This document shows positions 9,549 to 19,924 of a DNA stretch of 51,299 nt, piece by piece. The position numbers and the translations under genes were made by a program. The stretch's first letter is position 1. The number at the start of each line of letters is the position of its first letter. Source of the DNA: an uncultured Clostridia bacterium (lineage in GTDB: Bacteria; Bacillota; Clostridia; Christensenellales; Borkfalkiaceae); NCBI GenBank assembly GCA_947631325.1, contig CANRKX010000007.1:1-51299 (forward strand), given 5' to 3'. The notes below the pieces were generated by a model. The model was given only the letters and a program-made list of their open reading frames with translations, was not told the origin of the DNA and made no database searches.

Positions 9549-10877
9549 ATGGTACACGCATTTAAAGTCAAGGACAAGAGCTTTTTATACGATTCGGGAA
9601 GCGGCGCACTGCACGAGTGCGACGAGGAGACCCGCGCATATGTGGCGGCTAAATACGAAAAAGTCGGCTCTTTAAATAACTTTTCGCCCGATACGGCACA
9701 AAGGATTGAGGGCGAGCTCAACGAGTTGAAAAAAGAGGGGCTTTTGTTTGCCGAAGAGGTAAAGGTATATCCCCCCAAATCGCACGATATAAAGGCGCTG
9801 TGTCTGCATATCTGCCACGACTGCAACCTCCGCTGCCGCTATTGCTTTGCCGACGAGGGGGCTTATCACTCCGCGCGCGAGTTCATGAGCGAAGAGACGG
9901 CTAAGCGCGCCATCGATTTTCTGATTGAAAACAGCGGTAAACGCCGCATACTCGAGGTCGATTTCTTCGGCGGCGAGCCGTTGATGTGCCTTGAAACAAT
10001 CAAAAACGTCGTGGCATATGCGCGCAAAAAGGGGGATGAAGCGGGCAAGAAATTCCTGTTTACTACCACCACCAACGCCCTTTTGTTGGACGACGACGCC
10101 ATAGACTTTTTCAACCGCGAAATGGAGAACGTCGTCTTGAGTCTTGACGGCAGAAAGGAAGTGCACGACGCCATAAGAAAGACGATAAACGGCAAGGGCA
10201 GCTTCGACCTCGTGATAGATAAAATCAAAAAGTTCGTCAAGTCGCGCGGGGACAAATCGTACTATGTCCGCGGCACCTTTACGGCGAAAAACCTCGACTT
10301 TTCGAGGGACGTCATCTTTCTTGCCGACAACGGCTTCGACAGCATCTCCATGGAGCCCGTCGTCACCGATATCGAGGACTTGAAGATAGGCGAGGAGCAC
10401 CTCGATACAATAAACGGCGAATATGAGAGACTGCTTTCCGACTACCTCGACCGCTACGATAAAGGGCAGGGTTTCAACTTCTTCCACTTCAACGTCGACC
10501 TCGAGGGGGGAGTGTGCCTTCAGAAGAAGGTCTCGGCTTGCGGCGCGGGCAACGAATATTTTTCGGTCGTGCCCAACGGCGATATATACCCCTGCCACCA
10601 ATTCGCGGGGGATAAGAACTTTTACATGGGCAACGTCTTTGAGGGAATCTTAAACCAAGATATCCGCGCAACCTTTGCAAATTCCTGCCTTTTTACGAGG
10701 GAGGAGTGCGGCGATTGCTTTGCAAAGTTCATATGCAGCGGCGGCTGTGCGGCGAATAACTATCACTATCGCGGCGACGTCAACAAGCCCTATAAAATCA
10801 CCTGCGCCATGATGAAAAAGCGCATCGAGTGCGGAATGTACGCCTTTGCGCATAAAAAGCAGTCGGACAATACCTAA
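9549..10877 (+). CDS. scfB: SCIFF peptide radical SAM maturase
   Basis: 442 aa; radical SAM motif CNLRCRYCF; SPASM-like Cys region (CGAGNEYFSVVPNGDIYPCHQ, CGDCFAKFICSGGCAANN). Confidence 0.93.
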   Translation: MVHAFKVKDKSFLYDSGSGALHECDEETRAYVAAKYEKVGSLNNFSPDTAQRIEGELNELKKEGLLFAEEVKVYPPKSHDIKALCLHICHDCNLRCRYCFADEGAYHSAREFMSEETAKRAIDFLIENSGKRRILEVDFFGGEPLMCLETIKNVVAYARKKGDEAGKKFLFTTTTNALLLDDDAIDFFNREMENVVLSLDGRKEVHDAIRKTINGKGSFDLVIDKIKKFVKSRGDKSYYVRGTFTAKNLDFSRDVIFLADNGFDSISMEPVVTDIEDLKIGEEHLDTINGEYERLLSDYLDRYDKGQGFNFFHFNVDLEGGVCLQKKVSACGAGNEYFSVVPNGDIYPCHQFAGDKNFYMGNVFEGILNQDIRATFANSCLFTREECGDCFAKFICSGGCAANNYHYRGDVNKPYKITCAMMKKRIECGMYAFAHKKQSDNT

Positions 10878-10903
10878 AAATATTTATTAGCCGTTTAAAT
10901 TCA

Positions 10904-10932
10904 TTGACGGCTTTAAATTTTTACTATATAAT
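10904..10932 (+). promoter_or_regulatory. Promoter TTGACG-17-TATAAT upstream of secD
   Basis: ttgacg 10904-10909, tataat 10927-10932; SD aaggag before the ATG at 10980. Confidence 0.65.
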
Positions 10933-10979
10933 ATAGTAGTTAAATTCTTTTTCTTACAGGAATTTTTAAGGAGCAACCA

Positions 10980-12467
10980 ATGGGCAAAATCAAATCGGCG
11001 ATAATAACGGCATTGCTTTGCGCCGCAATAATTGCGCTGACGCTGTTTGCCGTCGTATCGTGCAACGTGCCCGGCACCAACGGTGTAAAGAGGTATAATT
11101 CATTTGTATCTTCCATACCGCTCGGCGGCGAGTACACGGGCGAGGCTTACGCCGTGCTCTATCCCGACGGAGTTATTTCCGTGGCCGATTACAGCGCGGT
11201 GATGGGCGACGACAGCAATGAGGACAAGAAAGCCGAATATCGCGACACATACGTTAAAAACGGCGGGATATATGTCGAAAAGGACAAGCTCGGCGACGAC
11301 GAGGGCAAGGCTTTCAAAGAGAGCGTCCTCGCAGATGCAAAGATACTTTCCGAAAGATTTTCGGGTAAGGCGTATTCATCCTGTTCGGTTAGCGTTGAGG
11401 ACGGCTATTCGATAAAGGTCACCGTACCCACGGGCTTTACCTATGCGGAGTACAAGTCGTACGACGCGGCGGGGCGTTCTTCCGCGCTGTCGGAGATAAG
11501 TCATACCGTTTCATCGCTCATAATGGACGGCGAAATTTCAATTCGCAACAATACCGAGTTCGACGAGTCGCAATCTCTGACCCCCGTCCTCGACGACGTT
11601 GCGTCATACTTTAAGGGCGCGTCGGTGTTCGGGGTCGCGGGCAACTTCGTTCTCCGTCTTAATCTTACGGACGACGGCTTTGACAAGCTCAACGCCATAC
11701 TCACAAAGGAGGGAGCGGAGGGCTCCGCCTATATCTACGTCGGCGAAACCAATCTTTCCCTCACGATGACGATGGGCACCGAACTCACCGAAAAGAATAT
11801 GTATTTCAGCGCGGAAAAATCCTATGCCGAGGACTATGCGCTCGTTCTCGATTCCGTAATAGGCGGCAGTGTGCTGACGAATAAATATAACGGCACAGCG
11901 CCCTCGATAATCGCCCTTTCCCCCGCCCTCGGCGACAGCGCCGCAATGTGGCTCGGGATATTCGCGATAGCCATACTTCTCATTTCGATAGTTTGCTTCA
12001 TTATAAAATACAGGCGTTTGGGGCTTGTGCAGGCGTTGATAATCGCCATATATGCGCTGGTTATCGTCACTGCGTCCATGCTTTTGTCCATACAATTCAC
12101 GACGGCGACAATGCTCACCGCAGTGTCGGGGCTTGCAATTCTCTGCCTTACCAACTTCTTCGTGTTCGAGTCGGTTAGGAAGGAGACGGCAGTCGGCAGA
12201 ACGGTGCAGGCGGCTGTAAAGACGGGCTATAAAAAGACGCTGTTCGGAATTCTCGATATACACGTCATATTGATTGTCGCGTCGATGATTCTTGCGCTCG
12301 TCTCGGTCGGCGAGGCGGCGGCTTGCGGACTTGTCGCCTTTATCGCGTCGATAGCGTCATACGTTCTCTATTGGTTCACGAGATTTATGTGGTTTGTGAT
12401 TTCCTCGCCCGCAAGGGATAAGTTCGCCTTCGGCGGGTTCAGGAGAGTGGAGGTGGAAGATGAATAA
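10980..12467 (+). CDS. secD: SecD-like protein translocase component, divergent
   Basis: 495 aa; large domain after the N-terminal TM, then several TMs. GRTVQAAVKTGYKKTLFGILD matches SecD [21 protein letters not shown]. Followed by SecF-like gene and recJ. Confidence 0.8.
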   Translation: MGKIKSAIITALLCAAIIALTLFAVVSCNVPGTNGVKRYNSFVSSIPLGGEYTGEAYAVLYPDGVISVADYSAVMGDDSNEDKKAEYRDTYVKNGGIYVEKDKLGDDEGKAFKESVLADAKILSERFSGKAYSSCSVSVEDGYSIKVTVPTGFTYAEYKSYDAAGRSSALSEISHTVSSLIMDGEISIRNNTEFDESQSLTPVLDDVASYFKGASVFGVAGNFVLRLNLTDDGFDKLNAILTKEGAEGSAYIYVGETNLSLTMTMGTELTEKNMYFSAEKSYAEDYALVLDSVIGGSVLTNKYNGTAPSIIALSPALGDSAAMWLGIFAIAILLISIVCFIIKYRRLGLVQALIIAIYALVIVTASMLLSIQFTTATMLTAVSGLAILCLTNFFVFESVRKETAVGRTVQAAVKTGYKKTLFGILDIHVILIVASMILALVSVGEAAACGLVAFIASIASYVLYWFTRFMWFVISSPARDKFAFGGFRRVEVEDE

Positions 12468-13449
12468 CTTCGTATTTTCTTCCAAATTCAAGATATTTGC
12501 CATAATTTCGGCGATTTTGATTGTCGCGGGAATGGCGTTGGGAACGGCTCTTCACTTTGTACAGGGCACCTTCTTCAACTATGGCGGCGAATATGCCGAC
12601 TACAAGAGCGTCACCGTCTCATACTATTGGGTGGAGTTCTCGGGCAAAGACGACGTTGAAAAGCTCTGCAACGAGCAGTTCGGCGCGGCGGGCGTGAGGG
12701 CGTATGTCACCCTCGACGGCGATACCGCAACGGGCGGGGAGATTGTATATAAGTTTTCCCCCTCGACGGACAGCGAAAAGCTCGCGGCGGCGGTTGACGC
12801 AATAAACGCAAAGATAACCGAGGCCACCAAGTCGGAATTTATACAGTCGGGCGCGCACATGAACGAGGGCGAAAGCTTGCTCGGCGGCGGTTACACCCTT
12901 TGGAGGTGCGCGGTTGCGCTTGCAGCCATAGTCGCGGCACAGCTCATATATATGCTCATCCGCTACAAAGTCGCGGCGGCGGTCACGGCGTTCTGCGCGG
13001 ATATCCACAACTTCGCGCTCTATGCCGCCATACTTGCCCTGTGCAGGATACCCGTCGATTCGACGGCGCTCATCTTCGGGGTGCTGGCGGTTGCGGCGAC
13101 GGCGTTCGGCTGGGGATTTACAAGTTTAAGGTTGAAGCGCAACTTCAAAAATGCCGATAACGCAAAGCTTACCGCAACGCAGATTTCGGACAAGAGCGCG
13201 GGGCAGACCTTTGCCTTAAACCTCATTCTTGCGGGCGCGCTTTTGCTTTCCGCGGTGTTGATATTCGTGATTGCCATCATCTCTTCCATGTCGCCCACGG
13301 CTGTGTTGCCGCTCGTGCTCTGCGCGATAGCGGCGTTCGTCTCGGCGGGATACGGCACGGCGTTCTTTGCGCCCGCCCTTTACCCCAAAGTCAGGGCGAT
13401 TGTCAACAAAATTCACACTAAAAAGCCCTCCCAAAAGGGTAATAATTGA
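12460..13449 (+). CDS. secF: SecF-like protein translocase component, divergent
   Basis: 329 aa; overlaps the secD end. Topology and the segment DSTALIFGVLAVAATAFGWGFTSLRLKRNFKN align to the SecF TM4-5 region without gaps. Confidence 0.72.
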   Translation: MNNFVFSSKFKIFAIISAILIVAGMALGTALHFVQGTFFNYGGEYADYKSVTVSYYWVEFSGKDDVEKLCNEQFGAAGVRAYVTLDGDTATGGEIVYKFSPSTDSEKLAAAVDAINAKITEATKSEFIQSGAHMNEGESLLGGGYTLWRCAVALAAIVAAQLIYMLIRYKVAAAVTAFCADIHNFALYAAILALCRIPVDSTALIFGVLAVAATAFGWGFTSLRLKRNFKNADNAKLTATQISDKSAGQTFALNLILAGALLLSAVLIFVIAIISSMSPTAVLPLVLCAIAAFVSAGYGTAFFAPALYPKVRAIVNKIHTKKPSQKGNN

Positions 13450-13460
13450 CCTTTTAAAAT

Positions 13461-13483
13461 AAGGCGGGGCGACCCGCCTTTTT
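13461..13483 (+). terminator. Intrinsic terminator with GCGA loop
   Basis: aaggcggg gcga cccgcctt followed by ttt. Confidence 0.85.
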
Positions 13484-13502
13484 GCGTATTTTATTTTAAG
13501 TT

Positions 13503-15821
13503 ATGAAAAGAATTTTACCCGAGTCCGAACTTTCGGCGGAACAACTTAATACAGTGAAGAAGCTCGCCGCCGAATGTGACTTGTGCGAGGAGACGGTCAG
13601 AATTCTTTTCGGCAGGGGATTTTGCGACAGGGAGAGTATAAATACCTTTCTCCATCCCTCAAAATCGCATTTCATATCCCCCTATAAGATGAGCGGCATG
13701 CGCGAAGCTGTCTCGATAATCAAGCGCGCCCGCGAAGAGGGGTGGGTCGTGCTGGTATACGGCGATTACGACGCCGACGGCGTGTGCGCGACTTCCATAA
13801 TGGACGCCGCCTTGCGCGAGTTCGGCATAGAGCCCGTTCTCTGCATACCCGAACGCCGCGACGGTTACGGGCTTTCGGTGTCGCTTATCGACGAAATTTT
13901 CGAACAGCACTGCCCCCAACTCGTAATTACCGTTGACTGCGGCATATCCTGCGCCGAAGAGGTCAAATATATAAAGGAACAGGGGGCGGAAGTTATAGTC
14001 ACCGACCACCACGAATTGCCCGAAACAATACCCGATTGCATATGCGTCAACCCCAAATTCAACGACGGATATATCTATGATAACCTCTGCGGTGCGGGCG
14101 TTGCCTTCAAGGTTGCCTGCGCCCTGCTCGGCGAAAAGGCATATAAATTCCTCGACTATGCCGCCATTGCAACCGTTGCCGACAGCGTGCCGCTGACGGG
14201 CGAAAACCGCGACATAGTGTACGAGGGATTGAAGATGATAAACTCTTCGCCCCGCCCCGCATATTCGGGATTTTTAAAGGCGGACAGCGCGATAACCGCC
14301 CAATCTCTCGCCTTTTCGGTAGCCCCCAAGATAAACGCGGCGGGCAGAATGGGCGACGCAAAGTCAGCCCTTCAACTGTTTACGACGCAGAATAAGGGGG
14401 AGGCGTTCGACCTTTCCGCAAAACTCACCGAATACAACCTTGAACGGCAGAGATACTGCGATGAGCTGTATGTCGCCGCAAAGGAACAACTCATAAAAGA
14501 GGGCAGTCTCGGCAAGATAATCGTGCTGTGTAACGACGGCTGGAACGCGGGCTTTGTGGGCATCGTAGCCGCCCGACTTGCCGACGAATATTGCCGCCCC
14601 GCAATACTCTTCGTGCGCCACGGCGATATGCTCCGCGGCTCGGCTCGCTCGGTAGAGGGAGTAAACGTATACGAGGCGTTGCGCGCCTGTTCGCAGTATA
14701 TCGACGAATTCGGCGGACACGCTCAGGCGGCGGGCGTAAACGTCACCGAAGATAACTTTGAAAAGCTCAAAAATGCGCTGTCGCTATACATGGAAGAGAG
14801 ATACACCGACGCCGACTTTATACCCACCGTATACGTAAGCGGCGAACTTGACGGCGAATTTTCACCCGAGTTTGCGAGGGAGCTCGAGCTGTTCGAGCCC
14901 TGCGGCGTGGGAAATAAGAAGCCGCAGTTTATCGTAAAACAGGGTGCGGTGCAGACGCGCGGCGGCAAGCTTTCTCCCTCGCACCTGTCGGTCAAGAGCA
15001 ACGGGCTTGAGTTTATGTTTTTCGGCGGCGGCAGATTTTCCAAACTGTTTGCGAGCGCCGTCACAAAGAGCATAATTTTCGAATATAATATCTCGCAATT
15101 TAGGGGCAGGGAATATGTCAAGGGCTTTGTCCGCGACTTTGTATATAACCCCTGCGACGGGTCGGGCATGCGCGACGATTTGGCGTTGAACGCCCTCTAT
15201 ACCATGGCTCTGCCCGACGTCGTGTGCGAGAGTTCTTCAATAAATGAAGGGGAGCTTGGCTTTCTTTTATCGCACTGTCCAGACTTCGGCACGCTCTTTA
15301 TCGCGTGGGATAAAAATACCCTTTCGTTGCATGATATCCCCGCGTCAATGCCCGTCGATCTCTTCGTTCCGTCGGCAAAAAGCTGCCTTTCGGGGGTGCT
15401 TTTGTCGCCGCAGTCGGACGTGGATCTGAACGGCTATTCGCGCATAATATTTTTGGACGATATCGGCGGTTACAGCCTGCCCACCCTCGCGGGGAGGAGG
15501 ATAGAAAAAGTCGAAAATGCGCCCGTTCCCAAATTTATTAAGGAGCTGTCCGCCGACAGGGGGGATTTGCTGTCCATATTTGCAACCCTCACGTCAAAGG
15601 CGGGGAATTTCAGCGGAAGCTCTGCCGAGGACGCGGCTCTGAGCGGCATACTTTGCGACAGTCCCGCCCAAGCTGCCTTTGCACTGTCGGTGTTCTCGCA
15701 ATTGGGGCTCATATCGTTTGAGGGCGGCGCGTTCAAGGTGTTCAGGGGGATTAAGACCGACCTTCGCAACTCCGCGCTGTATGAAAAGGTGACAACGCTT
15801 CAATCAAAGGGGGAAAGATGA
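13503..15821 (+). CDS. recJ: Single-stranded-DNA-specific exonuclease RecJ
   Basis: 772 aa; VYGDYDADGVCATSIM, TVDCGIS, VTDHHELP, FGGHAQAAG. Confidence 0.96.
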   Translation: MKRILPESELSAEQLNTVKKLAAECDLCEETVRILFGRGFCDRESINTFLHPSKSHFISPYKMSGMREAVSIIKRAREEGWVVLVYGDYDADGVCATSIMDAALREFGIEPVLCIPERRDGYGLSVSLIDEIFEQHCPQLVITVDCGISCAEEVKYIKEQGAEVIVTDHHELPETIPDCICVNPKFNDGYIYDNLCGAGVAFKVACALLGEKAYKFLDYAAIATVADSVPLTGENRDIVYEGLKMINSSPRPAYSGFLKADSAITAQSLAFSVAPKINAAGRMGDAKSALQLFTTQNKGEAFDLSAKLTEYNLERQRYCDELYVAAKEQLIKEGSLGKIIVLCNDGWNAGFVGIVAARLADEYCRPAILFVRHGDMLRGSARSVEGVNVYEALRACSQYIDEFGGHAQAAGVNVTEDNFEKLKNALSLYMEERYTDADFIPTVYVSGELDGEFSPEFARELELFEPCGVGNKKPQFIVKQGAVQTRGGKLSPSHLSVKSNGLEFMFFGGGRFSKLFASAVTKSIIFEYNISQFRGREYVKGFVRDFVYNPCDGSGMRDDLALNALYTMALPDVVCESSSINEGELGFLLSHCPDFGTLFIAWDKNTLSLHDIPASMPVDLFVPSAKSCLSGVLLSPQSDVDLNGYSRIIFLDDIGGYSLPTLAGRRIEKVENAPVPKFIKELSADRGDLLSIFATLTSKAGNFSGSSAEDAALSGILCDSPAQAAFALSVFSQLGLISFEGGAFKVFRGIKTDLRNSALYEKVTTLQSKGER

Positions 15822-17947
15822 CCGTTCTCGATAAGATACATCAAAATTACGGCGAAGAAGAGTCCGAAATTCTGCTTTCCGCCTATAAATATGCCGAGAT
15901 GATGCACGAGGGGCAAAAGCGCGCTTCGGGCGAACCCTATTTTACCCACCCCTGCGCCGTTGCCGAGATACTCATAGACCTCGGTCTTGATACCCCGACT
16001 GTAGCGGCGGCGTTTTTGCATGACGTCATCGAGGACACCCCCGCAACCGAAGAGGACATACGCTCGCGCTTCGGCAACGAAATTCTGACCCTCGTCGACG
16101 GGGTGACCAAGCTCGACAAGATAAATTTCCACTCCCACGAAGAGGAGGACGCCGAGAATTTCAGGAAGATTTTCGTCGCGATGGCGAACGACGTGCGCGT
16201 AATTATTATAAAACTCGCCGACAGACTGCACAATATGCGCTCTTTGAACTTCCTTTCAAACGAGAGACAGCAAAGAATTGCCAAGGAGACGCTTGAAATT
16301 TATACCCCGCTTGCTGGGCGGCTGGGCATTTCGCAGATAAAGTGCGAGCTTGAGGACTTGTGCTTAAAATACCTCGACCCCGAAGCTTACGAATATCTCG
16401 TCACCAACATTCATCAGGAACTTGCCGAACGCAAGCAATTTGTCGATTTCGTCGTCGAAGAAATCAAAAAAATATTGAAGGAGAGCAACATAGAGGGCGA
16501 AGTCATAGGTCGCCCCAAGCACTTCTATTCCATATACAGGAAGATGAAAAATCAGGGCAAGACGCTCGACCAAATCTATGATTTGACCGCCGTGCGCGTC
16601 ATTGTCAACACCACCGAGGAGTGCTATGAAATACTCGGAAAAATCCACAAGCAGTGGAAGCCCGTGCCGGGGCGGATAAAGGACTATATCGCCACCCCCA
16701 AGCGCAACATGTATCAATCTCTCCATACTACCGTCGTCACCAACTTCGGGCAGTTTTTCGAGATACAGATAAGGACGTACGAGATGCACAAGATGGCGGA
16801 GTACGGCATCGCGGCGCATTGGAAATATAAGGAACAGAAGACGGGGGAGACCGACTTTGACGCCCGCCTTTCGTGGATTCGCGACGTAATGGATTGGCAG
16901 GGCGGCGTGAACGAGAGCAGGGAGTTCGTCGATAGCTTAAAAAGCGATTTGTACGACAACGAATTGCTCGTCTTTACCCCCAAGGGGAAGGTCATATCTC
17001 TGCCCCTCGAAGCGACGCCCGTGGACTTTGCGTACGCCATTCACTCCGAAGTGGGCAATAAGTGCGTCGGCGCAAAGGTAAACGGCAAGATAGTCGCGCT
17101 CAACTCCACGCTTACGACGGGCGACGTCGTTGAAGTTTTGACCCAGCCCAACAGCAAGGGTCCCTCGTGGGATTGGTTGAAGTTCGTAAAGTCGGGCTCG
17201 GCGCGCGCCAAGATAAGGCAGTTTTTCAAGCGCGAAATGAAGGAAGAGAACGCGCGCATGGGCAGGACTATGCTCGAAAACGAGGCGAAGAGGAGGGGCT
17301 ATAACCTCGCCGACCTCCTCACCGAAAGTTCCTTCAAAAAGCTATCCAATAAACTCGTATTTTCGTCGGTGGACGAGATGATGGCGTCTGTGGGATACGG
17401 CGCGGTGAGCGTAAATCAAGTTATATACAAACTCATCGACTATTATAATAAGGAAACGCCAAAGACAGCCGAAGCCCTTGAAAATACCCAGCTCAGGCAC
17501 TCGCCCGCGGGAAGCGTGATTGTGAAGGGCGAGAGCGGACTTTTGGTGTCTTTCGCCCGCTGCTGCACCCCCGTGCCGGGCGACGATATCGTGGGATTTG
17601 TGTCGAGGGGCAGGGGGATTATAGTCCACCGCGCCGACTGCACGAACTTAAAGGACGTCGACCCCAACCGCCTGCAACCCGCCGAGTGGACGGGCGACTT
17701 CAACACCGAATTCATCGTTGAGATAAAGATAATCGCCACCAACGACAACGGCGTCGTCGCGGCGATAACGGCGGAGATTGCGGCGATGCACCTTTCCATG
17801 ACCCAGATAAACGGCAGAGTCAACAGGGAAAAGCAGGCGGAGTTCGACATAAAAGTGCAGTTAAACCGCCGCTCGGACGTGGACCTTTTAATAAACCGCT
17901 TGAAGAAAGACAAGCGCATAATCAACGTGTTCAGGACAAAAAATTGA
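15818..17947 (+). CDS. relA: Bifunctional (p)ppGpp synthetase/hydrolase (RelA/SpoT)
   Basis: 709 aa; HD motif HDVIEDT, synthetase YQSLHTTV, TGS and ACT domains. Confidence 0.96.
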   Translation: MTVLDKIHQNYGEEESEILLSAYKYAEMMHEGQKRASGEPYFTHPCAVAEILIDLGLDTPTVAAAFLHDVIEDTPATEEDIRSRFGNEILTLVDGVTKLDKINFHSHEEEDAENFRKIFVAMANDVRVIIIKLADRLHNMRSLNFLSNERQQRIAKETLEIYTPLAGRLGISQIKCELEDLCLKYLDPEAYEYLVTNIHQELAERKQFVDFVVEEIKKILKESNIEGEVIGRPKHFYSIYRKMKNQGKTLDQIYDLTAVRVIVNTTEECYEILGKIHKQWKPVPGRIKDYIATPKRNMYQSLHTTVVTNFGQFFEIQIRTYEMHKMAEYGIAAHWKYKEQKTGETDFDARLSWIRDVMDWQGGVNESREFVDSLKSDLYDNELLVFTPKGKVISLPLEATPVDFAYAIHSEVGNKCVGAKVNGKIVALNSTLTTGDVVEVLTQPNSKGPSWDWLKFVKSGSARAKIRQFFKREMKEENARMGRTMLENEAKRRGYNLADLLTESSFKKLSNKLVFSSVDEMMASVGYGAVSVNQVIYKLIDYYNKETPKTAEALENTQLRHSPAGSVIVKGESGLLVSFARCCTPVPGDDIVGFVSRGRGIIVHRADCTNLKDVDPNRLQPAEWTGDFNTEFIVEIKIIATNDNGVVAAITAEIAAMHLSMTQINGRVNREKQAEFDIKVQLNRRSDVDLLINRLKKDKRIINVFRTKN

Positions 17948-18555
17948 CGACAGTTATAAAGATTTTACCCTTGGGGTTTGCGAGCAACAGCTATATACTT
18001 TCCGAGGACTTAAAGACGGCTGTGGTCGTCGACCCGTCGGAGCCGAGAATATTAGATGAATTATCCTCGCGCGGGCTTCAATGCAGAGCCGTTTTGCTGA
18101 CTCACGGGCACCTCGACCATATCGGGGGATGCGGCGCACTCTTTGAAAAAGGTGCGGCAATATATTGCGGCGAACGCGAAAAAGACTTCATTTTCAGCCG
18201 TGAAAACTATTCGATTTTTTGCGAGCCGCTGCCCAAATTCGAGATTGCAAAGACGCTCTGCGACGGAGAAAAATTCAACCTCTGCGGCATTGAATTCACG
18301 GCGATATCCACCCCCGGGCACACGGTGGGGGGAATGTCTTATATTTCGGGGCGCAACCTCTTTTCGGGCGATACCCTCTTTTATCACAGCATAGGGCGCA
18401 CCGATTTCCCCACGGGCGACTTCAATCAATTAAAATCGAGCCTTAAAAAACTCTTCGCGCTCGACGGCGACTATGCCGTGCTGTGCGGGCACGACAGGGA
18501 TACGACGCTCTCGGAAGAACGTAAAAACAACCCCTTTGCGGGACTTTTGGATTGA
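17944..18555 (+). CDS. MBL-fold (glyoxalase II-like) metallohydrolase
   Basis: 203 aa; LTHGHLDHIGG, TPGHTVGGMSY, SGDTLF. TTG start overlaps the relA stop. Confidence 0.9.
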   Translation: MTTVIKILPLGFASNSYILSEDLKTAVVVDPSEPRILDELSSRGLQCRAVLLTHGHLDHIGGCGALFEKGAAIYCGEREKDFIFSRENYSIFCEPLPKFEIAKTLCDGEKFNLCGIEFTAISTPGHTVGGMSYISGRNLFSGDTLFYHSIGRTDFPTGDFNQLKSSLKKLFALDGDYAVLCGHDRDTTLSEERKNNPFAGLLD

Positions 18556-18556
18556 A

Positions 18557-19924
18557 ATGCTTACTACCAACAGCGAATATTTGAGATGCGAAATAATGGA
18601 CGTGTTGCGCGCCTTCAACGAGGAAGAGCGCGACATGACCCATTATTTTTCCTATTCGGGCGGAAAATTTTATAACACGGTGGAGTGCGGGGGCGAATTT
18701 TTCGACTATATCGACGACTTCGACCCGCAGGACGACCTTGAATTCAAAAGATACGCAAAGAGATTTGCAAAACTCGCAGTCTATAAGACCCTTCAAAAGA
18801 TATTGAATAAGAGCCTACCTTGGGGCGCGCTCACGGGGATAAGACCGACCAAACTCGCCTATTCGGAAATTAAGGCGGGCAGGGATTTCAAGCCGCTCTT
18901 TGAAAAACTTTGCGTAGACGATGAGAACGCCGAACTTATCGCAAGGGTGATAAGGGCGCAGAGGGGACTGTATGAGGAGGGCGGAACGCACCTATATGTA
19001 AGCCTTCCGTTCTGCCCGACCAAGTGCGACTACTGTTCCTTCGTCACCGCGCCCATTGAGAGGACGAAAGGGTATGTGGACAGCTATATAGAAGCCCTAA
19101 AAAAAGAGCTTGAAAGCGTCAAGCCCTATCTCAAAAATCTGCAGTCGATATACGTCGGCGGCGGCACCCCGTTCGTGCTCGACGAAAGTCAATTGACCCG
19201 CATATATGCCGCAATTAACGAGGTTTGCGATATAAAATGCGAGTACACGGTGGAGGCGGGCAGACCCGACGTTTTCACAGAGGAAAAGCTGGCTCTCTCC
19301 CAAAAATTCGGGGTCAACAGGATATGCGTAAATCCGCAGTCCTTCCGAGACCAAACGTTGCGCGCAATCGGCAGAAAGCACACCGAAGAGGACACCGTGA
19401 GGGCGTTTGAAATGTCGAGAAAATTTGATTTTGACATAAATCTCGACCTCATCGCGGGGCTTGCGGACGAGACGCCTGAGGACTTTGAAAATTCCTTGAA
19501 TAGGGCGGTTGCGCTATCCCCCGAAAACATAACGGTGCACACGCTGTCATTAAAATCGGGCGCAAAATTAAAGGAGCGCGTCGCCGCGCTCGATATAGAT
19601 GGCATTGACCAAATGATTGCGCTCTCCCGCAAGCTGCTCACGGCGGCGGGATATGAGCCCTACTATCTATATAGGCAAAAGTATCAGGCGGGCGGGCTGG
19701 AAAACGTCGGTTGGAGCAAAAAGGGAAAGGCTTGCCTTTACAATATCGGAGTTATGGAGGAGAGGGGGTCGGTGGTCGCCGTCGGCGCAAACGCAATCTC
19801 CAAAAGGATATTTTCGGAGACGGACAGAATTGAGAGATACTCCTCCCCCAAGGATATTCCCTCATACATAAACAAGGTTGACGAGATAATTTTAAAGAGG
19901 GCAGAGCTGTTTAAAGATTTTTAG
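18557..19924 (+). CDS. hemZ: Coproporphyrinogen III oxidase-like radical SAM protein HemZ
   Basis: YVSLPFCPTKCDYCSF; ORF track start 18473 overlaps the MBL gene; ATG at 18557 preferred. Confidence 0.88.
   Translation: MLTTNSEYLRCEIMDVLRAFNEEERDMTHYFSYSGGKFYNTVECGGEFFDYIDDFDPQDDLEFKRYAKRFAKLAVYKTLQKILNKSLPWGALTGIRPTKLAYSEIKAGRDFKPLFEKLCVDDENAELIARVIRAQRGLYEEGGTHLYVSLPFCPTKCDYCSFVTAPIERTKGYVDSYIEALKKELESVKPYLKNLQSIYVGGGTPFVLDESQLTRIYAAINEVCDIKCEYTVEAGRPDVFTEEKLALSQKFGVNRICVNPQSFRDQTLRAIGRKHTEEDTVRAFEMSRKFDFDINLDLIAGLADETPEDFENSLNRAVALSPENITVHTLSLKSGAKLKERVAALDIDGIDQMIALSRKLLTAAGYEPYYLYRQKYQAGGLENVGWSKKGKACLYNIGVMEERGSVVAVGANAISKRIFSETDRIERYSSPKDIPSYINKVDEIILKRAELFKDF

Noticed and set aside
13503-17947. 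Absence of apt between recJ and relA, as found in many Clostridia
   Set aside because: Gene loss or relocation is common and cannot be judged from one window.
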